The notes below the pieces were generated by a model. It searched no databases. It saw nothing but the letters and a program-made list of their open reading frames with translations, and was not told the origin of the DNA. From Pigoraptor vietnamica (taxonomy: Eukaryota > Opisthokonta > Filasterea), in the NCBI GenBank assembly GCA_943704525.1, contig CALSCQ010000497.1, positions 1 to 12,105 of the forward strand: a stretch of 12,105 nucleotides of DNA, given 5' to 3'. Each line of letters starts with the position of its first letter. Position 1 is the first letter of the stretch. Made by a program: the position numbers and the translations under genes. Below, piece after piece: positions 1 through 6,793 of the stretch.

Positions 1-50
1 GGGGGGCGGGGGAGTCGTACTGGACTGACGACCGCCTTCTTGCATCTCAG

Positions 51-509
51 GGCGTCAGACGGGCTCGTTCAAGGGGTTTGCCGGCGGAATTCGCGCCATT
101 GTGTGCCACCCAACGCTGCCTTTTGTGGCCTCGTGCGGTCTCGACCGATTCCTTCGCGTTCACAGCCTCGTGACAAGGAAAACGGTGCACAAGGTGAGGT
201 CTCTTTCCAGTGTCTAGCACGTTTTTTGCTTCGCAGCGCCCCGTGCGGTGGACTTCCCTACATCGTGGCAACACGAGGCTTATTTGACGACGTCTGTCGC
301 AGGTGTATCTGAAGCAAAAGCTGAACGCGCTCGTGTTTAGCGAGGAGGGCTACGTGCAGACAGAGTCCGAAAAGGCGCAAAGGACAAAGAAGAAGCGGAC
401 CAAGTCGGAGAGCGAGGACGAGGCGCGCGAGGATGACGCGCTGTGGGCGCAGCTGGAGAGTGCGGCCACGCAGAAACAGAAGCGCGCGGCAAAGAAGGCG
501 AAGGCCTGA
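51..509 (+). CDS. WDR74: WDR74/Nsa1 ribosome biogenesis WD40 protein, C-terminal exons (partial)
   Basis: Two exons, 51-193 and 303-509, joined across a 109-bp GT...AG intron (194-302). The exon starting at 51 follows a branchpoint-like ctgac and a cag acceptor, so an upstream intron reaches the window edge and the N-terminus is missing. The joined reading contains GSFKGFAGGIRAIVCHP, ASCGLDRFLRVH and HKVYLKQKLNALVF, which match the last WD40 blade of WDR74/yeast Nsa1 (family pattern KGLAGxxRxLxCHP...LASCGLDRxLRxH...KVYLKxxLNxLL). The tail is acidic, then DDALWAQLESAA, as in the human DELWASLEAAA segment, then a lysine-rich end (KQKRAAKKAKA) typical of nucleolar proteins. Nsa1/WDR74 is a nucleolar factor of pre-60S particles, released with the help of the AAA-ATPase Rix7/NVL2. 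The frame is phase 0 at the intron and stops at TGA 507-509. The identification is strong; the start is outside the window. Confidence 0.88.
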
Positions 510-657
510 GACACGCCTGTATAAACCGCAAGAGGCTGAGCAGTGCGGGGGCAATTGTGTGCTAATCTCTTTTTTTTATCTCACTGGCATTAATCGTGAG
601 ATGCACCGCAGACAACGCACAGCCTTTACATCAGCGCATCATGTGCGAACGCGCGCA

Positions 658-759
658 GCGAGTGCGACAATGTTGCGAGTGCGACAATGTTGCGAGTGCG
701 ACAATGTTGCGAGTGCGACAATGTTGCGAGTGCGACAATGTTGCGAGTGCGACAATGTT
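658..759. repeat. 17-bp tandem repeat, six near-perfect copies
   Basis: The unit gcgagtgcgacaatgtt occurs six times head to tail with essentially no divergence. A 17-bp period is not a multiple of three, so each copy shifts the reading frame; apparent ORFs through it (CECDNVASATMLRVRQC type) are artefacts. There are no spacers, so it is a minisatellite and not a CRISPR array. It lies just downstream of WDR74 and just upstream of the LRR relic. Confidence 0.95.
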
Positions 760-780
760 GGACAGGTCTACAATCGCAGT

Positions 781-1133
781 GGTTGAGCGTGTGAGGGCGG
801 CGGCGGGCAGAAACGCTCGATCAGTTGTTCGCCGTTTGCTCAGAGGTAGAGCGTGTGAACCACGGAGCAGCGAATAACAGTCCAACCGCAGTTTCATACA
901 GCCCTTTAGATTGTGCGTGTGGACACCGCCGAGCGCAGAAACGTCCCTCAGTTGCTTACAGGCGCAGAGGTCGAGCGTGTGGACACCGAGCGCAAAACGG
1001 TCGTTAGTCGGTAACAGTAGCAGAGATGAAGCGTGTGAACGCCGCCGAGCGCAGAAACGTCTGTTAGTTGCTCACAGCGGCTTAGAATGAGTGTGTGGAC
1101 GCCGCCAAGCGCAGCTGCCTGTCTGATTATCAA
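781..1133 (-). pseudogene. Decayed leucine-rich-repeat array (antisense, no start or stable frame)
   Basis: Read on the minus strand, the segment nearest 1133 gives ALGGVHTLILSRCEQLTDVS followed by ALGGVHTLHLCYCYRLTTV, and a third unit in another frame gives LGVHTLDLCACKQLRDVS. This is a 20-residue leucine-rich repeat of the form LGGVHTLxLxxCxxLTDVSA. At DNA level about six units of roughly 60 bp can be followed, each beginning near gagcgtgtg on the plus strand. They grow more degenerate towards 781. The fourth unit has lost bases (accgccgagcgcagaaacg became accgagcgcaaaacg), which breaks the frame. There is no ATG-initiated frame across the array, so this looks like the remnant of a larger LRR gene. 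The LRR reading is supported directly; the parent gene is unknown. Confidence 0.65.
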
Positions 1134-1436
1134 TTATGCGCCCCATTGAGATGCAGAGACGGTCGCGCGGGATTGTCTCTGTCACGAGAGTTCGGAATAC
1201 GCTATCGACGACGTACTTTTCGGCAACGGTGGGCTTGAGCGAATACAATCGTTCGCGGCGAAGCACCCGCAGCAGTCGGCTGCATGTGTGTGCTAGTGCG
1301 CGGGCCTCCGGAGGGGAAAGGTAGGACGCAATGTGGCAGACGAAGAGTTCGTCAGGGAGCCGAGGAGAATGCGTGCGGCCATTGAAGTCCGATCCGCGTT
1401 AACAGTGCTCAAGACGAGCGGTCAAACGAGCAAATG

Positions 1437-1438
<2 letters not shown>

Positions 1439-1500
<62 letters not shown>

Positions 1501-1553
1501 CATACATACACGCGCGGGCACGCGCGCACGCACACGCACACACTGTGTGTGTT
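1439..1553. repeat. (CA)n-(TA)n compound microsatellite
   Basis: About 22 CA dinucleotides run from 1439, then about nine TA units to 1500, then cat-a repeats and CGCA-rich sequence ending in cactgtgtgtgtt. Alternating purine-pyrimidine tracts of this kind can adopt Z-form DNA, and the TA part is easily melted. It lies upstream of the NAD(P)-binding gene, in its likely promoter or 5' UTR. Confidence 0.95.
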
Positions 1554-1776
1554 GTTCTCTCCTCTTTGCCAAATTCGGGTTGGGAGGAATTGTTTAATTA
1601 TAGATCTCGCATTGCCCCCATGTTGTGACTGGCACATAAAAGAAGCCACTTGCTCTTCCTTCCCGTCGTCTCTGCCTCACTCTCCCTGCATCCTTGTGCG
1701 TGCGTGCAAGCTGGCGAGCCTTACTCTCCCTCGCGCAATCGGCGCTGCGACTCTGGTGGCGGGTGCTGCTGTCCTC

Positions 1777-2511
1777 ATGTCGTGCAAGCTGTCCAACCAC
1801 GCTGTGTCGGCACCCGCGCAACAAGCGACCGCCGACGCGCAGAACGGACCCATGCGCGGAATCTTTCTTCTCGGCGCAACCGGGCGCACGGGCAGCATCA
1901 TTATGGAGGAGGCGCTTAAGAGAGGGCACAGCGTCACGGCGTTTGTGCGCAACCCCGCCAAGGTCACGACGCAGCACGAGCGCCTTCGCGTGGTCGGCGG
2001 CTCCGTGTACGACTACGCGTCGATCGAGAGCGCGTTCAAGGGGGAGGACGTGATTGTGAGCGCGCTAACGAGCGACGAGAAGCCGCACAACACGTGCTCC
2101 GAGTCGACGAAGAACGTGCTCAAGCTGATGGACGCGAAGGGCGTGAAATTCTACTCTGTAATCGGCGGTGCGGGGACGGAGCCCGAATTCCGCGCGCGGC
2201 AAAACTGGCTCGAATCGGCCCTCACGAGCGCCCTTCTCCTCCTCTTCAAGCAGTCGGCGCTGGATCGCGAGCTCGAGAGCAAGATGCTTGCCGAGGCGCA
2301 AGCGGCGCATCCAGACTGGCACCTTCGGTCGCTGTCGCCTCCCTTTCTCACGGACGGCCCGCGCACGGGGGTGTACTCGACGGACCCCGACAAGCCTGGA
2401 CTTCGCCTGTGGAGCACGATATCGCGGAATGACCTCGCGGACTACATGCTGAGCGTGATGGACAAGCCCAAGGCGGACGCCAAGATATCGCACTACATCT
2501 ATTACCCCTGA
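1777..2511 (+). CDS. NAD(P)-binding, NmrA-like atypical short-chain dehydrogenase
   Basis: A 244-residue protein if translation starts at ATG 1777. It has a Rossmann nucleotide-binding start, GIFLLGATGRTGS, with GxxGxxG at residues 33-39. FVRNPAK (about 56-62) places an arginine where NADP(H)-preferring family members bind the 2'-phosphate. GSVYDYASIESAFKGEDVIVSAL follows the usual 'D..s...a..g.DvVis.l' pattern, and FYSVIGGAG and the late RNDLADYML also fit the NAD(P)H-binding/NmrA-like group (BLVRB and bacterial YwnB-like proteins), whose members are about 210-220 residues. There is no YxxxK catalytic pair of classical SDRs. Substrate unknown. The start is uncertain: ATG 1852 (MRGIFLL) gives a family-typical 219 residues, while the open frame continues upstream into a hydrophobic stretch, LVAGAAVLMSC. 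No intron is seen. Confidence 0.8.
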   Translation: MSCKLSNHAVSAPAQQATADAQNGPMRGIFLLGATGRTGSIIMEEALKRGHSVTAFVRNPAKVTTQHERLRVVGGSVYDYASIESAFKGEDVIVSALTSDEKPHNTCSESTKNVLKLMDAKGVKFYSVIGGAGTEPEFRARQNWLESALTSALLLLFKQSALDRELESKMLAEAQAAHPDWHLRSLSPPFLTDGPRTGVYSTDPDKPGLRLWSTISRNDLADYMLSVMDKPKADAKISHYIYYP

Positions 2512-2552
2512 GCGTGTGCTAATGAAACAAGGTAACGCCCAATCGTTTCTCG

Positions 2553-2612
2553 TTCACGCACGCACCCATGCACACACACACACACACGCACGCACGCACT
2601 CACTCACTCACT

Positions 2613-2645
<33 letters not shown>

Positions 2646-2648
2646 ATC
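2553..2648. repeat. (CA)n with CGCA and CTCA variants
   Basis: An interrupted microsatellite with CA runs broken by CGCA and four tandem CTCA units. It lies between two convergent gene ends (the NAD(P)-binding gene and the CRIB-domain gene). Translated His-Thr-Ala stretches here are repeat artefacts. The whole 2512-2738 interval shows no coding signal and should hold both 3' UTRs. Confidence 0.93.
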
Positions 2649-2738
2649 CGCTGCCTATAGACACTTTGTGCCGGAGTACGTCCCGAATTCGCGTCTTTAC
2701 CAAACACATCTCGCGTCTGCGACGTGCAACAGTTGACA

Positions 2739-3748
2739 TCACGCGGTGTTGGCGGCGTGCGCTTCCGTGTGCGCCTCTGCAGTGGGCTCAGCGGGCCGTC
2801 GCGGGGGGCCACCAAACCCGCCATGTCCCGCGACGAACTCTTGGATGATTTTCGCCGCCTGTTTGTCCTTCAGTTGCTCCGAAGTGACGCCGGCCTTGTC
2901 GAACAGCGCCTTCCACTCGGGCGGAATGTTCTGAACTTCAAATCCCTTGTCCGGATCCCACCCTATGTGTCCGACGTGCCGGAAGCCGGACGGCGCCGAA
3001 ATGCTGCCAATGCCGCTCTTCCCTCCTTTGCCTGGACGGTTCTGACGCGCCTTCGGTCTCTCATGAGCGCCGGTCGTTGTCTGGCGCGCGTGCGTATCCG
3101 TCGTCGAAGCGCTCGTGGCATGCTGCCGGCGCTCCCTCGTTGTCGCGGCCATCGTCGCAGCCGCTGTCACCTTTTCGTGTGCTGGGAGTGGTGCGTGGCC
3201 ACGGTGTTGTTGGCTGCCGTTGTGACACACGTGGCCCAATCCGGTCATCAGGTCGCTCGCGGGGCCCATTTCGGGGAACTTTGAGAGCCCACTTGCCGAG
3301 AAAATGCTTCCGATTGCGCAGGCGTTACACGCGCGGACGGCGAAGCCATGTTCGCGCACAAGTGCGGCCTCGAGCACGCGCACTATCTTGACGCTATCCT
3401 CGCACGCCACCGGCCAGCGAAGGTCCTTTGCCACGACGCTAAGCTTGGCCACATCGTAGTCTACCTCGATGCATTTGCCGGTGCCGTCCGCCGGTGCGTC
3501 AGAAGAGACTCGCACGACGACGGCGCCGATCGATCGAAGAGATGCGGCGTCGGCAGATGTGCTGACGTTGCTCACCAGCATGCACTTGAGCTGTCCCTCG
3601 CACAGAAGGCGCCCGATTGCGTCGACGGTGGCACGGTCGCCGACGAGGGCGATGAGATTGGCAGCCTGCGAGACGTCGTCAACAGTTGAATTAGAATAAC
3701 GTGACAGTGAGGCATTGCAATGGCCATTCTCTTCATTTCACGCACCAT
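2739..3748 (-). CDS. WASP-type CRIB/GBD domain protein lacking a visible VCA end
   Basis: The main exon is 3665-2739. Near its end (residues 194-209 counted from Met at 3581) is ISAPSGFRHVGHIGWD, an exact fit to the CRIB consensus ISxPxxFxHxxHVGxD, preceded by a basic patch (RPGKGGK). It is followed by GFEVQNIPPEWKALFDKAG and LKDKQAAKIIQEFV, which match the autoinhibitory GBD of WASP/N-WASP. CRIB domains bind GTP-loaded Cdc42/Rac; in WASP this frees the VCA tail to activate Arp2/3. Here the frame stops about 30 residues after the GBD, with no poly-proline, WH2 or acidic tail, and I do not recognise a WH1 domain upstream. Start: coding-like sequence continues in frame above Met 3581 to a tcgcag acceptor at 3666. 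I infer an 80-bp intron (3745-3666) directly after an ATG at 3748-3746 (A at -3; G at +4 after splicing), giving 309 residues. Without that intron the fallback start is 3581 (280 residues). Confidence 0.72.
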
Positions 3749-4471
3749 ATTGGTGGCCTTAAGTTACGGCCTCAAACCTACAGTAGCAGCGAGGACAGCC
3801 GAGCCGGCTGGCGGGCAACACGCCGAGCCGCAGTTCAGTACTGCCCGAGAATGCGGTTGGCAGGGTTAGTAGCTCACTGAAGCACCGCACAATCAATGTT
3901 CATCTTCTTTTTTTTTTCCTTTGTTTTTTTCAGGGCTTGAGGGCAGATCGTCGGGACTATCCTCGGCCCAGTTTGTTCGTCGCCCGCAGTACGGTTATCG
4001 CCTGGTGGTAACATACTCACGTGACTCTCCCATTTTCAGAAATTTCTCGAAGTGGGTGTGGGGAATGCATAGGCAACTTTATTTCTACTAACTCAAGCCC
4101 AGTTGCTATGGCATTTCGTTGGCAATGCGTCGATAATTCCGCCAACATGAAATCTGTCATATAGCAGATATTTCGCGCATTTGCGGGGTGGTGTCCGCCA
4201 TAGTCTGCGGCAAAAGGGCCATGTGCGCTATGACGCACACACGCACAAAACTTCACTTTTCTCTCTCTCTCTCTCTCCTCGCGAATAGTGCCCTGCGTCT
4301 CTTTCTACCTCCATTTCCCTCTCCCTCTCCTACTTCTCTGTACCCGCACGTGCTGCGTCTCGCGTTTTGGTGCCTCACGCTTTCCGTCGTCAGAGCTCGA
4401 CAAACAGTCGGCGTAATTCCGTTCACTCATTTCATCCCTTCCGCTGTCCTTGTGACAAGCAACACAACACC
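3749..4471. promoter_or_regulatory. Divergent promoter/5' UTR region between CRIB and ATF6 genes
   Basis: This 723-bp spacer separates divergently transcribed genes and is clearly less GC-rich than the coding exons. It contains a T-rich tract ending in ttttcag at 3904-3933 that resembles a plus-strand splice acceptor, and a long pyrimidine tract with (CT)n at 4261-4277 continuing to about 4340 near the ATF6 start, typical of a 5' UTR or initiator region. The 79-residue minus-strand frame at 4017-4256 does not show the codon bias of the real genes. I find no convincing TATA box or binding site. Confidence 0.45.
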
Positions 4472-6406
4472 ATGGCGTTCGACACGGCGCCCGTCATGCC
4501 CATGCTCGACGGGCTGCCGGTCGTCGACGTGTCTTCTTTTGATGCGGACGTGTTTGCGCTGCTCGACAGCGGCGTTTGTGGGGACGTCGCTTTCGACTCG
4601 TCGCTCGCACCCCCGAGCCCCGACGCTTCGTCCTTCGCGTCCCTCAGTCCGCCCGCGACGGGCCTTCTCACGCCTCCCTCCGACATTGACGTGTCTGCGG
4701 CGGTGAAGATGGAGCCGGCGGACGAAGCGGACCCCTTTGCGGCCGTGGCGGCTGCGCTCGGCGCGGGCTTGTTAACGCACCCGCAGCCCCACGTGCCAGG
4801 TGTGCCACTGAGGCCCGACGGCATCTTTGCGCCCTTTGGCGGGTATCCGACGTCGGTGGACGGGACTGCGCTGAAGCTGCCGCTGCCCATTGCGCCTCTT
4901 GGCCAGTCGTACCCCCTGCCTATTGTTCCCGCTGTCCCCGCGGTTCCCTCCACCACCGCGCATCTGTCCGGCGCGTCCTCTCCACTTCCCATGGCAGGGG
5001 CGGCGTCTCTTGCTGCGAGCTCGCCCGAGCACGGGTCGAGCGGTCGGTCGTCACCCGAGGACCGCATGCTGAAGCGGCAGATGCGGCTGATTAAGAATAG
5101 GGAGAGCGCGTGCCAGTCGCGCAAGAAGAAGAAGGAGCACCTGCAGCACCTCGAGGCCCGCGTCGCCCACTTCTCGAAGGAGAACGCCGCGCTCAGGGAC
5201 CGTCTCGACGCCTCGGAGCGCGCCAACGCCGCGCTGCGAACGGAGGTGGACGAGCTGCGGTGCCTCGTGGACAGCGACCCGACGCTCGCCGCCGCGTGGC
5301 GAAAGCGCAACGTCTCGATGGGGCGGAGGTTGCCGACGCCCGCCGCGGCCGGCATCTGCGTCATGGTGGGTGTCGTACGTGCGTCCGCGTCCGTGGCTGT
5401 GTTGCGCTGTTGCGCGTTGCGTTTCTGTCGCGTGGTGATGTCCCGTCACTGAAAAGTGCATTGTTTCGCTTTTTCGTGTGATGATTTCTGTGCTCTGCCG
5501 TGCGCCAGACTTAATTTCTCTCTCTCCCCCCACAGGCGCTCTTCTTCTTTGTCGGTTTCTCCTTCTTCGACCCTTCGTCCCTCTCGCACTCGTTCGGCCG
5601 CTTCCTTCCCGCGGCGCCGGGCTCTGCTCCCCCCGTCACGACAGCCATGATCGCCCGGGAGCACATGTACCTCGGCCGCGCACTCAAGAGCGCAGACCCG
5701 CTTCTCTTTGAGGACCAGGACGCCAGTGCAGGCTCTGCGCCGCCGTCGGCGACGCACGACGACATTCGGCGTGCGATTCTCAAGGCGGAGCGCGAGATGA
5801 GGGCGGCGAGGCAGCGCGACGCGGAGACTGTGAGGGACGTCGTCGCTGTGCCCGAGGCACGTGCCCCGGCAGAGGAAAACGCGCTCTCCACCGAAGTGGG
5901 GCTGTGGGCGGTCGATCGGCCGAACGCCAAGCCGCAGCACCAGGCCAACGGGCTCGTGTCACTGGGCCAGAGGTGTGCATACCGCTGTGATTGTGTGTTT
6001 GTGTGCAATGTTCGAGTTGTTATGCTTTGCATACGTGAGTGCGTGCGCGTCAAGGGCATCCCGCGATACGATTATTGACAGCCCTTCCTTGTCCCATTGC
6101 AGCGAACCGGACGTGCTTGCCGGCGGCTTCCTTCCCGACGACTGGATCGACAGGCGCGCGGACACTTCGTACGTTTTCTGCGCCGAAGTGCGGCAAATTT
6201 GGCCCGCGACGAACGCCGTCAAGACAAGCCGTCCGCGCGTGTCGCTGATCATTCCCTCACAAGACTTTGTCAACACGACGGAGGGAGACGACGCGAACGG
6301 CGGTGCGTCGGCACGCCTCGTCCGCAGCCTCGTCCAGATTGACGCGGAAGTTCTCGGCACGCGCTACATGCCCGTGTTCAACCGCACGATTGTCGAGGCG
6401 AATTGA
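4472..6406 (+). CDS. ATF6: ATF6-like membrane-anchored bZIP transcription factor, three exons
   Basis: Exons 4472-5365, 5536-5972 and 6103-6406 give 544 residues; introns are 170 bp (phase 0) and 130 bp (phase 2), both GT...AG. The start is the ATG in accATGg; an in-frame ATG 35 codons upstream has weaker context. Order of parts: an acidic, Pro/Ser-rich N-terminal activation region; basic region with RLIKNRESACQSRKKKKE (about 205-222, N209-x7-R217), almost the metazoan ATF6 sequence; leucine zipper with heptads at 227, 234, 241, 248, 255, 262; transmembrane helix about 291-309 (ICVM then ALFFFVGFSFF), aligned with human VCVM-IVLAFIIL; lumenal domain of about 235 residues. The lumenal end contains WPATNAVKTSRPRVSLIIP and QIDAEVLGTR, matching ATF6 PATxxNKTxRPxxSxxxP and QIDxxVxxTR, plus sequons NTT (501) and NRT (537). 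ATF6 moves from ER to Golgi under stress and is cut by S1P and S2P; R320-F-L and R346-A-L are possible S1P sites. Confidence 0.9.
5366..5535 (+). other. ATF6 intron 1, splitting the transmembrane-helix codons
   Basis: The donor gtgggt follows the ATG codon for the last residue of ICVM; the acceptor is a pyrimidine-rich ctccccccacag. It is phase 0. If retained, the reading frame adds 28 residues (beginning VGVVRASASV) and stops at TGA 5450-5452, losing the hydrophobic core of the helix and the whole lumenal domain. Confidence 0.85.
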
Positions 6407-6793
6407 GAGGGGGCGCGGGAAACGACTTGTCGTCCCAGGTTCGATTTTTTCTCGGCACAGACCGTCGGCGTTTTGTGGGGATGACCGCACTGCGCTTCGT
6501 GACAGGGCTGTGTGCGAGTTGTTGTAATTAGGCGCGTGCGCGTGCGTGCGTGCGTCGTCGTTTCGTCGTTTCGTTTTCTGCGTTGCGTTAAGAAGTTTTT
6601 TTGGACTGCGAACGATCGTTTTGTAAACCTTCGCTATTGGCTGAAATCTGTGCGCATTGCGCAGTGGTCCATGTTAGTGTAGGAATGACAGTTGCATGCT
6701 AACGGACTGCGTGCGCAACTGTGCGTAGCCACTTTGTCTCTGGATTCGTGGGTATTATAATATGGCGCATCACGCGTTACACAGCGGCATTTC
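6407..6793. other. Convergent 3' UTR region, no gene
   Basis: This separates the ATF6 stop from the minus-strand glycosyltransferase stop, so both transcripts end here. It includes a GT-rich stretch with (GCGT)n around 6533-6560 and T-rich runs near 6595, which could serve as downstream elements for cleavage and polyadenylation. I see no exact AATAAA in the expected places and no coding signal. Confidence 0.6.

Larger units (their letters stand above)
510..1776. other. Intergenic region with repeats and an LRR relic, no intact gene
   Basis: Between the WDR74 stop and the NAD(P)-binding gene I see no intact coding region. In order it holds the presumed WDR74 3' UTR, a 17-bp tandem array (658-759), about six degenerate 60-bp units that read as leucine-rich repeats on the minus strand (781-1133), then unremarkable sequence to about 1430. 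After that come a CA/TA microsatellite and a pyrimidine-rich stretch (about 1655-1690) that is probably promoter or 5' UTR of the next gene. The open frame that runs from 1333 through the CA tract into the next gene has a repeat-derived His-Thr stretch and lacks the GC-rich codon pattern until about 1700, so I treat it as untranslated. Confidence 0.6.

Noticed and set aside
658-759. CRISPR array
   Set aside because: Repeats are 17 bp and directly adjacent with no spacers, in a eukaryotic sequence.
1333-1776. In-frame upstream extension of the NAD(P)-binding gene through the CA repeat
   Set aside because: It has no good start (GTG at 1333), translates a microsatellite into a His-Thr run and an Ile-Tyr run, and lacks the GC-rich codon pattern of the real exon.
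4017-4256. 79-residue minus-strand ORF upstream of the CRIB gene
   Set aside because: Codon composition is AT-richer than all real exons here, it has no domain, and it does not join the CRIB frame by an obvious splice.
4432-5364. 310-residue minus-strand frame opposite ATF6 exon 1
   Set aside because: It mirrors the GC-rich plus-strand codons; the plus frame carries unmistakable bZIP and helix motifs, and the antisense Ser/Ala/Gly-rich product has none.
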